A stretch of 64,000 bases of DNA. Origin: Xanthomonas sp. Leaf148 (GTDB lineage Bacteria > Pseudomonadota > Gammaproteobacteria > Xanthomonadales > Xanthomonadaceae). Made by a program: the position numbers and the translations under genes. Below are positions 55,008 through 63,904 of the stretch, piece by piece; position 1 is the stretch's first letter; every line of letters starts with the position of its first letter. Where the stretch lies: positions 254,949 through 318,948 of the forward strand of contig NZ_LMOP01000008.1 of NCBI RefSeq assembly GCF_001423585.1. The letters run 5' to 3'. The notes beneath the pieces are model-generated. The model searched no databases. It saw nothing but the letters and a program-made list of their open reading frames with translations, and had not been told where the DNA came from.

Positions 55008-55921
55008 GACTGCGCCTGAGAAAGAGAGAGGCCAAACCGACGTGCGACCCAGGAGAAGAACCGGGAATTACTGCTGTCCGGGCGACGCGGCGTTGAAGGC
55101 ACGGGGATCTCCGCAGTCTGGGCAAGGCCGCTGGCAAGTGCGGCGGCGAACAGGCATTCCACCGTCTGCAGCGGCAGCTTGCAAGCATTGGCCAGCGCCT
55201 GCGGGCGCCACGGGCGCGCATGCAGGTGGGCAATGGCGAGCAGCTGCGCAGGCGAACTGGTGTCGGCGCTGAGCTCCGGCCACTGCCGTAGCTGCAACGC
55301 ACGGCTGGCCTCCACCGCCGGCAGTGCGGGGCGCAGGTGCTCGGGCAGGGCGAAGTACAGCGCTTCGAAGGAAAGGCGCTGCGTCAGTGCGGCATCGGCA
55401 TCGCCGGTCACACGCTGCCAGCCGGGGCGATCCAATGCGGCAACGAGCTCCGATAGCGACACGCCGGCCGCCAGGTGCAGGCAGCGACTGGATGGGTCCA
55501 CGCGCACCAGCAGGTGCGCAGTGCGCAGCAGCACCGGGCTTGCGCCGAGTTCGCCGCGGCAATGGCGCAACAGCAGCGCCGGTTCGGCCACCTGGGCGGT
55601 ATGTGGCGAAGACAACAGCAGACGCATCTGCTCGTTGAGTTCGCGCACTGTGGCGCCGTGCTTGAGCCAGGCGCCAGCGACAGGCGTGCGCGAGACAACC
55701 AAGACGCGCACCGGCTGGCCTTGCAATGCCTGCCATGCGGCCAGGCCGTCGGCCGTTTCCAGGCCCAGCACCACCACGTCGGCCGCATGCTGCGGCCATT
55801 CGCCCAACTGCACGTCGATACGCTCGGCGAGCAGCAGCGAGCACGCCAGTTTCAGGCGCGTGGTGTGCAGCAGATCCAGGCCGGCCGTGGCGACCCGCAT
55901 GGCGTGAATGGGTGTGGTCAT
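55004..55921 (-). CDS. Uncharacterised protein of the roadblock/GTPase cluster
   Basis: A 305-residue protein of unknown family. The N-terminal half (about residues 1-110) looks like a response-regulator-type alpha/beta domain (VVVLGLETADGLAAWQALQGQPVRVLVVSRTP), without a clear phospho-acceptor. The rest is helical and Leu/Ala-rich. It overlaps the GTPase gene by four bases, so it is likely an adaptor or regulator of it. ATG 55921 is chosen over the longer frame to 56101. Confidence 0.6.
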   Translation of the reverse strand: MTTPIHAMRVATAGLDLLHTTRLKLACSLLLAERIDVQLGEWPQHAADVVVLGLETADGLAAWQALQGQPVRVLVVSRTPVAGAWLKHGATVRELNEQMRLLLSSPHTAQVAEPALLLRHCRGELGASPVLLRTAHLLVRVDPSSRCLHLAAGVSLSELVAALDRPGWQRVTGDADAALTQRLSFEALYFALPEHLRPALPAVEASRALQLRQWPELSADTSSPAQLLAIAHLHARPWRPQALANACKLPLQTVECLFAAALASGLAQTAEIPVPSTPRRPDSSNSRFFSWVARRFGLSLSQAQS

Positions 55922-56015
55922 GAGATGGCGCCGTTTTGGCGCAGAAGAACGACAACACCTGCCGGTACGCACCGGCAGGCAGGGTCGGCGACGCGGGTGC
56001 GCCGCCGGACAGGCA

Positions 56016-56375
56016 TCAACTGAAATCCAGGGTCTTTTCGAACGCCTTGAGCTCGTGGCGGGCCATGGCCAGGTTGGCCTTGGCGCGGTCCAGCACGACA
56101 TACAGAAACAGCGTGCCGTTGCTTTCGAGCGGACGCAGCAGGTGGTACTGGCGCGACAGCGTGATCAGGATGTCTTCGATGGTGTCTTGCAGGCCGAGCT
56201 GCTCGGCGATACGGCGCTTGGCACGCACTACTTCGGTATTGCCGGCCGCGGCCAGTTCCAGGTTGAGCTCGGTGCCGCCGGTCATGCCCAGGGCCATGCC
56301 GCTATCGCTGTCGACCAGCGCGGCGCCGACGAAACCGGCGAGCGAATGCAATTGTTCCAGATTGAGTTTTGACAT
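56016..56375 (-). CDS. Roadblock/LC7-domain protein
   Basis: A 119-residue protein with the roadblock fold (GFVGAALVDSDSGMALG ... IEDILITLSRQYHLLRP ... LFLYVVLDRAKANLAMAR). MglB-type roadblock proteins activate GTP hydrolysis of the partner MglA. It lies downstream of a second roadblock gene and upstream of the adaptor/GTPase pair. Confidence 0.85.
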   Translation of the reverse strand: MSKLNLEQLHSLAGFVGAALVDSDSGMALGMTGGTELNLELAAAGNTEVVRAKRRIAEQLGLQDTIEDILITLSRQYHLLRPLESNGTLFLYVVLDRAKANLAMARHELKAFEKTLDFS

Positions 56376-56444
56376 CGGTGGTCCCCTTCCAAACGGTGAG
56401 AAAAATCGGTGAGCTCATGCCAAGCACGAACAGTGCCAACGGCA

Positions 56445-56897
56445 TCAGCCGGCCGCTTGCGCCAGGGCTGTGGCCAGGCGCCCGGCGCAGTCGCGCGCAT
56501 TGAACAGCAGCGCGGCGGCATTGATATCGGAGCCGCCCACGGCGGTCAGCGTCAGCGGCTTGTCGGCGCGGATGCGGATCAGCACCAGTTGCCCGCCACG
56601 CGTGCTGATGGTCGCGTAGTCGGCCTCGCTCAGGCTCGACTCGCGGGCCAGCGTCTCGCCCAGGGTCAGGAACGAATTGGCCATCGCGGCTAAGCGACGT
56701 CCGTCCACATCCAAGCTGGATTGTTCGGTAATGGCGCGGCCATCGGCGGTGGACAGCATCAACAGCCGAATCCCCGGCTCGCGTTCGATGGTCTGTGCGA
56801 ATTCGCGCCCGATCCGGTGCAGGTCGTACTGATGCGACGCCCGCGCGACTTCGCCCACGGCAGCCTTGACGACCTGGTTGACGGCGTTATGCGGCAT
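56445..56897 (-). CDS. Roadblock/LC7-domain protein
   Basis: A 150-residue protein with IRLLMLSTADGRAITEQS and the segment RLAAMANSFLTLGETLARE, then GGQLVLIRIRADKPLTLTAVG, all typical of the roadblock/LC7 domain. It is the first gene of the four-gene cluster. ATG 56897 is preferred to the upstream start at 56972. Confidence 0.82.
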   Translation of the reverse strand: MPHNAVNQVVKAAVGEVARASHQYDLHRIGREFAQTIEREPGIRLLMLSTADGRAITEQSSLDVDGRRLAAMANSFLTLGETLARESSLSEADYATISTRGGQLVLIRIRADKPLTLTAVGGSDINAAALLFNARDCAGRLATALAQAAG

Positions 56898-57218
56898 GAA
56901 ACTCCCCTGTTGCTGATGGCCCGAGCGCGTACGTGATGCGTGTGTCCTGCGCTGGCCGGCGCACCATACCACCGAGGTATTAGTGCGCAGTCACACCAGC
57001 CTCAGGCGCTTAACTGGGCGGTCAGACAAGCAGAATCTGCAAAGTCCAGCGGGCCACAAAGTGTCGTGGCACGTCACTGTAGCGGCGCGACAAGGCAGAT
57101 CTAAACCCGTTCGTTTTGCCCGCAGACAGATGCAAACGGCATGCCGTGCTGCGCTGCCGCGCGTCACTGCGAGGGCGCGCCACTAGACTGCACGGCTTTA
57201 TCGATGCTGGAGCAATAC
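56898..57218. other. Divergent gap
   Basis: A 321-bp region between the roadblock operon and arginase. It should contain both promoters, but none is clear by eye. Confidence 0.4.
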
Positions 57219-58142
57219 ATGGCAACGCAGTACGTGCCGGTTTCCCTGATTGGCGTTCCCACCGATATCGGTGCCGGCCACCGCGGCGCACGGATGGGGC
57301 CGGAGGCGCTGCGCATCGCCGGGTTGCAGGAGGCCCTGGTCGGCCGTGGCGTGGAGGTGCGCGATCTGGGCAATCTGGATGGCCCGCGCAATCCCTGGCA
57401 GCTGCCGCAGGCCGGTTACCGGCATCTGGACGAAGTCGTCGCCTGGAACCAGGCGCTGATGGACGCCAGCTACGCCGAGCTGCAGGCCGGACGCATGCCG
57501 ATCATGCTGGGCGGCGACCACTGCCTGGGCATCGGTTCAATCACTGCCGTGGCCAGGTATTGCCGTGAACAGGGGCGCCCGCTGCGGGTGCTATGGCTGG
57601 ATGCGCATTCGGATTTCAACACCAGCGAGGTAACCCCGTCGGGCAACGTGCATGGCATGCCGGTGGCCTGCCTGTGCGGGCTGGGCCCGCAGGCGCTGAC
57701 GCATCTGGGCGGCAGCGCGCCGGCGCTGCTCCCCGAGCAGGTACGGCAGATCGGCATCCGCTCGGTGGACCCGGAGGAGAAGCGCCTGATCAAGCAGCAC
57801 CGCATCGACGTCTACGACATGCGTTACATCGACGAAGCCGGGATGAAGCGCACCATGGAAGCCGCGCTGCAGGGCATGAGCGCCGACACCCACCTGCATG
57901 TGAGCTTCGATGTGGACTTCCTCGACCCCAGCATCGCGCCGGGCGTGGGCACCACGGTGCCTGGTGGCCCCAACTACCGTGAGGCGCAGCTGGTAATGGA
58001 GATGATTGCCGACACCGGGCGCATGGGGTCGCTGGATATCGTCGAGCTCAATCCGGTGCTGGACAACCGCAATGCCACCGCCGAGTTGGCGGTGGATCTG
58101 GTCGAAAGCCTGTTCGGCAAGTCGACGCTGATGCGAGATTGA
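57219..58142 (+). CDS. rocF: Arginase
   Basis: A 307-residue enzyme of the arginase family that splits arginine to ornithine and urea. The manganese motifs are GGDHCLGIG (about residue 99), DAHSDFN (about 127) and SFDVDFLDPS (about 229); HGMPVACLCG and ELNPVLD complete the site. An ATG at 57204 is also in frame; 57219 is nearer to the conserved start. Confidence 0.92.
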   Translation: MATQYVPVSLIGVPTDIGAGHRGARMGPEALRIAGLQEALVGRGVEVRDLGNLDGPRNPWQLPQAGYRHLDEVVAWNQALMDASYAELQAGRMPIMLGGDHCLGIGSITAVARYCREQGRPLRVLWLDAHSDFNTSEVTPSGNVHGMPVACLCGLGPQALTHLGGSAPALLPEQVRQIGIRSVDPEEKRLIKQHRIDVYDMRYIDEAGMKRTMEAALQGMSADTHLHVSFDVDFLDPSIAPGVGTTVPGGPNYREAQLVMEMIADTGRMGSLDIVELNPVLDNRNATAELAVDLVESLFGKSTLMRD

Positions 58143-58251
58143 TCCAGCGCTGAACGAGGCTGGCCCTCGTTCACATCAAATCCACGTCCGCGCAGTCAGA
58201 TTTGGCGCCAAGCGAGGTGCGTTGGCACCGGGCGCAGACCGAGGAAGAGCA

Positions 58252-58404
58252 ATGAAGCGACTGCTGACACTGATGGTGCTGGGCCTGTTCTCGGCCGGCG
58301 TGATGACTGGCTGCAACACCATGGCCGGCGCCGGCAAAGATATGCAGGGCGCGGGCGGCAAGGTCGAAAAGACCGCCGAGAAATGCAGCGACGGTAAGTG
58401 CTGA
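58252..58404 (+). CDS. Entericidin-like small lipoprotein
   Basis: A 50-residue lipoprotein: MKRLLTLMVLGLFSAGVMTGC, then NTMAGAGKDMQGAGGKVEKT. This matches the entericidin A/B family, small membrane lipoproteins linked to programmed cell death and stress in E. coli. It has a second, very similar copy 78 bases downstream. A GAGGAAGAG site precedes the ATG. Confidence 0.88.
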   Translation: MKRLLTLMVLGLFSAGVMTGCNTMAGAGKDMQGAGGKVEKTAEKCSDGKC

Positions 58405-58482
58405 TCCGTCACCGCTGGGTGGCGTTTGTTTGATTTGATTGATCTGCGGCAACGCGCCGCTTTACCCACGAAGGAGTCTGTT

Positions 58483-58617
58483 ATGAAGCGTGCAATTGTG
58501 CTGCTGGTGCTGTCGATGTTCTCGGTCGCGATGTTGTCGGGTTGCAACACCGTCGCAGGTGCCGGTAAGGACGTGCAGGGCGCTGGCGAGAAAGTGGAAG
58601 ACGCAGCGCGTAAGTGA
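58483..58617 (+). CDS. Entericidin-like small lipoprotein, second copy
   Basis: A 44-residue lipoprotein: MKRAIVLLVLSMFSVAMLSGC, then NTVAGAGKDVQGAGEKVEDA. It shares the GAGKDxQGAG core with the previous gene, so the pair is a recent or old tandem duplication. An AAGGAG site precedes the ATG and a strong terminator follows. Confidence 0.88.
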   Translation: MKRAIVLLVLSMFSVAMLSGCNTVAGAGKDVQGAGEKVEDAARK

Positions 58618-58635
58618 TCTGACGCCGCATGCAAC

Positions 58636-58664
58636 AAAAAACGGGCCGCAAGGCCCGTTTTTTT
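58636..58664 (+). terminator. Rho-independent terminator after the entericidin-like pair
   Basis: A stem AAAAACGGGCC / GGCCCGTTTTT with a GCAA loop and a T run starts 18 bases after the second gene's stop. It can also work for the minus strand. Confidence 0.88.
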
Positions 58665-58856
58665 GTCCGGTAGTTGTCGGGCCCAACCGATGTGCAGGGC
58701 GTGACCGCAATGCGTCGCGCGCACGTGCCGTAACACGTCGGATGGGCCTGTTCAGTGGGGTGATTGCCGGCTTGACACCTCTTGATGCATAGCAAACGCC
58801 CGCGTCGGCAATCTGCCGGCACGGTCAATCGCGGCCGCATCAGCGGAGTCAACGCA

Positions 58857-59066
58857 ATGAACACCGACATCATTTCCGGCAAGTGGACCCAGCTCAAAGG
58901 CAAGGCACAGGCCAAGTGGGGCGACCTTACCGACGACGATTTCAAGGTCGCCGAAGGCAATGCCGAATATCTGCAGGGCAAGCTGCAGGAACGCTATGGC
59001 TGGGACCGCGACCGTGCCCAGACCGAGGTCCGCGCATTCGAAAAGTCGCTGCGCGACGACACCTGA
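58857..59066 (+). CDS. CsbD-family stress protein
   Basis: A 69-residue hydrophilic protein: [22 protein letters not shown], then [36 protein letters not shown], the normal CsbD/YjbJ pattern. Members are induced by general stress; the molecular role is not known. A longer start at 58782 is in frame but the family starts here. Confidence 0.9.
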   Translation: MNTDIISGKWTQLKGKAQAKWGDLTDDDFKVAEGNAEYLQGKLQERYGWDRDRAQTEVRAFEKSLRDDT

Positions 59067-59123
59067 TCTGCGCACGGCATCGCTCCTGCAACGGTGAGCG
59101 ATGCGGCTGAGCACCGATGCACG

Positions 59124-59150
59124 CAACGGGCCGCCATGTGCGGCCCGTTG
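59124..59150 (+). terminator. Terminator-like hairpin after the CsbD gene
   Basis: A perfect 11-bp stem CAACGGGCCGC / GCGGCCCGTTG with a short CATGT loop, 57 bases after the stop. It lacks a T tract, so the role is probable only. Confidence 0.55.
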
Positions 59151-59238
59151 TGCGTCTGGCCACGCGCATGCAGGGATGAGGCAATGGGCAGCACCCGGAA
59201 CCGTTAAACTTGCGCGCTGACTCCCTGGCATTACGCAG

Positions 59239-60528
59239 ATGACCACTCGCGTTCTCACCGGCATCACCACTTCCGGCACACCGCATCTTGGCAACTATGT
59301 CGGCGCGATCCGCCCGGCCATCCAGGCCAGCGCCGGCGACGATGCGGAGAGCTTCTATTTCCTGGCCGACCTGCACAGCCTGATCAAGGCGCAGGATCCG
59401 GCGCGCACGCAACGCTCCACGCTGGAAATCGCCGCCAGCTGGCTGGCCTGTGGCCTGGACCCGGACAAGGTCTGGTTCTATCGCCAGTCCGATGTGCCCG
59501 AGACCACCGAGTTGATGTGGTTGCTCACCTGCGTGGCCGGCAAGGGCATCCTCAATCGCGCGCATGCCTACAAGGCGGCGGTGGACAAGAATCGCGCCGA
59601 CGGCGAGGACGACGATGCCGGCGTGAGCGCCGGGTTGTTCATGTACCCGGTGCTGATGGCGGCGGACATTTTGATCTTCAACGCACACAAGGTGCCGGTG
59701 GGGCGCGATCAGATCCAGCACATCGAAATGGCGCGCGATTTCGCGCAGCGCTTCAATCATGTGTATGGACGCGACTTTTTTACCTTGCCCGATGCGGTGA
59801 TCGACGAGCAGGTGTCCACCTTGCCGGGCCTGGACGGCCGCAAGATGAGCAAGAGCTACGGCAATACGATTCCGTTGTTCGCCCCGCGCGAGGAACTGCG
59901 CAAGCTGGTGTTCTCGATCCTGACCGATTCGCGTGCGCCGGGCGAAGCCAAGGACACGCAGGGATCGGCGCTGTTTCAGCTGTATCAGGCGTTTGCCACG
60001 CCGCAGGAAACGGCCGCCTTTGCGCAGGCATTTGCCGATGGCATCGGCTGGGGCGACGCCAAGCAGCAGTTGTTCGAGCGGATCGATCAGGAGATCGCAC
60101 CGCTGCGCGCGCGTTACGAGACGCTGATGGCCGATCCGGCAAAGATCGAAGCGATTCTGCGCGCCGGCGGTGCACGCTTGCGTGCGCGCTACGCCACGCC
60201 GCTGCTGGCCGAGCTGCGCAGTGCGGTGGGTCTGCGCGATCTATCCGATCAGGCGGGTCCTGCGGCCGCGCAGGCGGGTGAAAAAATCGCCTTGCCGGTG
60301 TTCAAGCAGTACCGCGAGAACGATGGCCAGTTCTATTTCAAGCTAACCGATAGTGCCGGTGCACTGCTGCTGCAGAGCGACGGCTTTGCCTCGCCACGCG
60401 ATGCAGGCCAGTTGATCGCACGGCTGAAACAGGCCGAGCAGGCCAGCGATCTGCAGCTGCCGGGCGTGCATGCACAGGTCCAAGTCGATGCGATCCTTGC
60501 GGCGATGCGGGTGCTGCGCGAGGCGTAA
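59239..60528 (+). CDS. trpS: Tryptophanyl-tRNA synthetase
   Basis: A 429-residue class I synthetase that charges tRNA-Trp. The HIGH-type motif is GTPHLGNYVG (about residue 14) and the KMSKS motif is GRKMSKSYGN (about residue 200). Its length (429) is longer than the E. coli enzyme (334) because of a C-terminal extension of about 90 residues with a Gly/Ala-rich linker, a form common in Xanthomonadaceae. Confidence 0.95.
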   Translation: MTTRVLTGITTSGTPHLGNYVGAIRPAIQASAGDDAESFYFLADLHSLIKAQDPARTQRSTLEIAASWLACGLDPDKVWFYRQSDVPETTELMWLLTCVAGKGILNRAHAYKAAVDKNRADGEDDDAGVSAGLFMYPVLMAADILIFNAHKVPVGRDQIQHIEMARDFAQRFNHVYGRDFFTLPDAVIDEQVSTLPGLDGRKMSKSYGNTIPLFAPREELRKLVFSILTDSRAPGEAKDTQGSALFQLYQAFATPQETAAFAQAFADGIGWGDAKQQLFERIDQEIAPLRARYETLMADPAKIEAILRAGGARLRARYATPLLAELRSAVGLRDLSDQAGPAAAQAGEKIALPVFKQYRENDGQFYFKLTDSAGALLLQSDGFASPRDAGQLIARLKQAEQASDLQLPGVHAQVQVDAILAAMRVLREA

Positions 60529-60858
60529 TCGATGCGGATGCGCAAGCTGCGGCAACCGCCTTGCGCGCGTGGGGAATTGCATCGCAGGTGCAATGCCGAG
60601 ATCCAACAAGACGCTTGCGTAGTGCTTGAAGCCATCGTGCCCATGCATCGTTGCCTGGAACCACCGGCACACCGCGCACGCACTGCGTGCGCCTACACTG
60701 CGGCTGTCTTCTTTTAAAGCAGCTAACAAAACGTAGCGAGCAGTTATCAGGTGGGCGTGGACGCCGCGTAGTGATCGGAGCGTATGCGTGGTACATGCCG
60801 TAACGAACGACGGCCGCACAGTCGTCTTGTCAGTTGCTCTTATCGTCACGGAGTAAGA
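60529..60858. other. Gap with MITE-like repeat copy
   Basis: No gene is supported; the repeat copy at 60717-60841 fills its right part. Confidence 0.5.
60717..60841 (+). repeat. MITE-like dispersed repeat, copy E
   Basis: It starts AAGCAGCTAACAAAACG, holds CAGGTGGGCGTGGACG and ends GTCAGTTGCTCTT. The ends are close inverted versions of each other. Confidence 0.75.
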
Positions 60859-61803
60859 ATGACCGCATTGAACGATCCCAGCATCCACACCATCGATACC
60901 GGCTTTGGCGGCGTGCAGTTCGACGCGGCGTATCTGATTGTCGAGGCGCAACGCGGGGCGTTTGTCGATTGCGGGACCTCGCTGTCGGTGCCGCATCTTC
61001 TGGCGGCAGTACGGGCCGCCGGGCTGACACCTGCGCAGGTGGAGTGGTTGATCCTGACCCATGTGCATCTGGATCACGCCGGCGGTGCCGGTGCCTTGCT
61101 GCAGCATCTGCCCAATGCGCGCGTACTGGTGCATCCGCGTGGTGCGCCGCATCTGATCGACCCGGCACGGCTGATTGCCGGTGCTACCGCGGTGTATGGC
61201 GAGGCGGAAATGGCGCGCAGTTACGGCGAGATCGTGCCGGTGCCGGCCGAGCGCGTGGTGCAAGCGGTCGATGGCCAAGCGGTGCTGCTGGGCGAACGCG
61301 CGCTGCGCACGATCGATACGCCGGGACACGCGCGCCATCATCTATGCGTGTGGGATGCGCGCAGTCGCAGCTGGTTCACTGGCGACACCTTCGGGCTGTC
61401 GTATCGCCAGCTCGATAGCGCGCAGGGTGCTTTTATCCTGCCGACCTCTTCGCCGGTGCAATTCGAGCCGGAGGCGATGCTGCAGTCGATCGCGCGGCTG
61501 ATGGAGACCGCGCCGCAGGCGATGTATCTGACCCATTACGGGCGGGTCACTTCGCCGGAGCCATTGGCGCAGGCGCTGATCGAGCAGATCCATGCGATGA
61601 CCGCTATCGCACTGAGCTGCGCACAGCATACGGACCGCCATCGCTGCATGGTGGCGGGGTTGACCGGACTGTATCTGGAGCGCGCCCGCCTACACGGCTG
61701 TCGCCTGGACGATGCGGCGGTGGCGCAGCTGCTGGCCACCGATATCGAACTCAACGCCCAGGGCCTGGCGTGTTGGCTGGATCGCGCAACGCGGACCAGT
61801 TAG
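60859..61803 (+). CDS. Metallo-beta-lactamase-fold hydrolase
   Basis: A 314-residue protein of the MBL superfamily. The zinc motif LTHVHLDHAGG (HxHxDH, about residue 67) and the later DTPGHARHHL, FTGDTFG and LTHYG residues complete a two-metal site. The substrate could be a thioester, lactone or other small molecule; it is not assigned. A GGAG site precedes the ATG at 60859. Confidence 0.88.
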   Translation: MTALNDPSIHTIDTGFGGVQFDAAYLIVEAQRGAFVDCGTSLSVPHLLAAVRAAGLTPAQVEWLILTHVHLDHAGGAGALLQHLPNARVLVHPRGAPHLIDPARLIAGATAVYGEAEMARSYGEIVPVPAERVVQAVDGQAVLLGERALRTIDTPGHARHHLCVWDARSRSWFTGDTFGLSYRQLDSAQGAFILPTSSPVQFEPEAMLQSIARLMETAPQAMYLTHYGRVTSPEPLAQALIEQIHAMTAIALSCAQHTDRHRCMVAGLTGLYLERARLHGCRLDDAAVAQLLATDIELNAQGLACWLDRATRTS

Positions 61804-62164
61804 CGCGCTTGGAGCGGCTTACAAAAAAACCTCTAGAACGCTGCATCAATGGCCGCGTGCATGCCGTCAACAATTCGATTAGCTCTCAAGCTGACCTACG
61901 CCTTGAGAAAGTAAGTCGGAGGACTGTGCTCACCGCCAGGCGGGCGCGGCCGGTGCTCGGTGTGACATGTGCCACGCGTCCACTCCGGTTCCTCTGCGCC
62001 TTCCACACCCACCTGACGACTGCTCGCGACGTTTTGTTAGCCGCCCTTAGCCAGGCATGCAGTCCATGCAATTGAATGCAGTCTCGTGTCGTTGCGCTCC
62101 GGTGTTGGCCCACGCTTGTAAACTGTGTGTCATCTATCTGTTGCAAGGCCACGCCGTGAATCCG
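61804..62164. other. Gap with MITE-like repeat copy
   Basis: The repeat copy at 61812-62049 fills most of this gap; the start of the peptidase gene follows. Confidence 0.5.
61812..62049 (-). repeat. MITE-like dispersed repeat, copy F (longest)
   Basis: It starts GAGCGGCTTACAAAAAAAC and ends GTTTTGTTAGCCGCCCTT, the inverted ends. It contains CACTCCGGTTCCTCTGCGC and CACACCCACCTGACGACTG. At 238 bp it is about 100 bp longer than the other copies. Confidence 0.75.
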
Positions 62165-63817
62165 ATGCGCATCCTGTTGTTGTCCGCCTGCCTGTTTGTG
62201 GGAGGTGTGGCGCAGGCCGCCAACGATCTGCCCGGTGGCGGCATCGATGCGGAGGCGTTGTCGCGGCACGTGCGCTTGCTGGCATCGGATGAATTCGAAG
62301 GCCGTGCGCCGGCCAGCGCGGGCGAGCAGCGCACCGTCGATTACCTGGTCGAGCAGTTCAAGGCCGCCGGCGTGCAGCCGGGTGGCGAGCAGGGCGGTTG
62401 GACACAGGCCGTGCCGCTGGTGCGCGCGCAGGTGGAGGGCCCGGTCAGCGCCACGCTGCGTGTGGGCGGCAAGACGCAGTCCTTGGTCAACGGCACCGAT
62501 GTGACCTTGCAGAGCCTGCGGCCGATCGACAAGGTGGCGTTGAAGAATGCGCCGCTGGTGTTCGTCGGCTACGGCATCAGTGCGCCGGAGCGGCAGTGGG
62601 ACGATTACAAGGGCGTGGACCTGCGCGGCAAGATCGCAGTGGTGCTGATCAACGACGCCGACTTCGATACCGCACAGCCGGGCGCGTTCGACGGCAAGGC
62701 GGTCACCTACTACGGCCGTTGGACCTACAAGTACGAAGAAGCCGCGCGCCGCGGCGCCGCCGGTGTGTTGATCGTGCACGAGACCGCGCCGGCCGCGTAT
62801 GGCTGGGCCACGGTGCAGAGCTCGGGCCTGTCGCCGCTGTTCGATATCGAACGCAGCGATGCCGATGCGCGTGCGCAGCACGTGCCGGTGCGTGGCTGGA
62901 TGCAGCGCAGCTTGGCAGCGTCGTTATTCACGCAGGCCGGGCTGGATTTCGAACAGGCCAAGCAGCGTGCTCAGCAGCGCGACTTCGCACCGATGGCGCT
63001 GGGCGATGCCACGTTGTCGGTGGACTTCAAGCTCAAGCGCGAACGCGTGGTTACGCATAACGTAGTGGCCAAGCTCACCGGCACCCAGCATCCGGACGAG
63101 ACGGTGATTTTCTCCGCGCACTGGGATGCATTCGGGATCGGCAAGGCCGATGCCAGCGGCGATACGGTGCGACGCGGTGCGGTGGACAACGCCACCGGCG
63201 TGGCCAGCGTGCTGGAACTGGCACGCGTGTTCGCCGCCGGCCCCAAGCCGCAGCGCACGCTGTACTTCATTGCATTGACCGCCGAAGAAAAGGGCTTGCT
63301 CGGCGCCAACTATTACGCGGCGCATCCGCTGGCGCCGTTGGACAAGACCGTGGCCGTGCTCAACATGGAGATGTTCAGCCCCGACGGCCCGACGCGCGAT
63401 ATCGCCTCGTGGGGCCGTGGCCGCGTGTCGCTGGAAGGCGATCTGGAACAGGCCGCCAAAGCGCGCGATCGCACTTATTCGCCGGACCCGAATCTGGAAG
63501 CGGGCTTCTTTTACCGCGCCGATCATTTCGCCTTCGCGCGCATGGGCGTGCCGGCGATCACCGCTGGCCCGGGACTGGACATGCTCAAGGGCGGCGTCAA
63601 GGCGGGCAAGGCATTGCGCGATACATACTTCGCCGACTGCTATCACCAGCCCTGCGACCGCTGGACTCCGCAATGGGATGCCACCGGACATGCGGCCGAT
63701 ACCACGCTGGTCTACGACGTAGGCGTGGCGCTGGCCAATGGCCGGCAGTGGCCGAGCTGGCAGGATGGCTCGGAGTTCAAGGCCATCCGCGCCAAGAGCG
63801 ATGCCGCGCGCAAGTAA
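62165..63817 (+). CDS. M28-family metallopeptidase
   Basis: A 550-residue exported aminopeptidase. A signal peptide (MRILLLSACLFVGGVAQA) is followed by a PA-like insert (about residues 115-260) and the M28 domain. Zinc ligands and catalytic residues appear in SAHWDAFG, GAVDNATG, LTAEEKGLLG, NMEMFSPDG and YHQPCDRW. Members remove N-terminal residues from peptides. A GTG at 62156 is an alternative start; the frame is open to 62057. Confidence 0.92.
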   Translation: MRILLLSACLFVGGVAQAANDLPGGGIDAEALSRHVRLLASDEFEGRAPASAGEQRTVDYLVEQFKAAGVQPGGEQGGWTQAVPLVRAQVEGPVSATLRVGGKTQSLVNGTDVTLQSLRPIDKVALKNAPLVFVGYGISAPERQWDDYKGVDLRGKIAVVLINDADFDTAQPGAFDGKAVTYYGRWTYKYEEAARRGAAGVLIVHETAPAAYGWATVQSSGLSPLFDIERSDADARAQHVPVRGWMQRSLAASLFTQAGLDFEQAKQRAQQRDFAPMALGDATLSVDFKLKRERVVTHNVVAKLTGTQHPDETVIFSAHWDAFGIGKADASGDTVRRGAVDNATGVASVLELARVFAAGPKPQRTLYFIALTAEEKGLLGANYYAAHPLAPLDKTVAVLNMEMFSPDGPTRDIASWGRGRVSLEGDLEQAAKARDRTYSPDPNLEAGFFYRADHFAFARMGVPAITAGPGLDMLKGGVKAGKALRDTYFADCYHQPCDRWTPQWDATGHAADTTLVYDVGVALANGRQWPSWQDGSEFKAIRAKSDAARK

Positions 63818-63904
63818 GGCCTGACGGGTCAAACGCCCGCTGCGGTGTTACCGGGCCGGGCGTTGCATCGCTGGCGATGCCCGTGCGCAGCGCATCCAAC
63901 CGCT

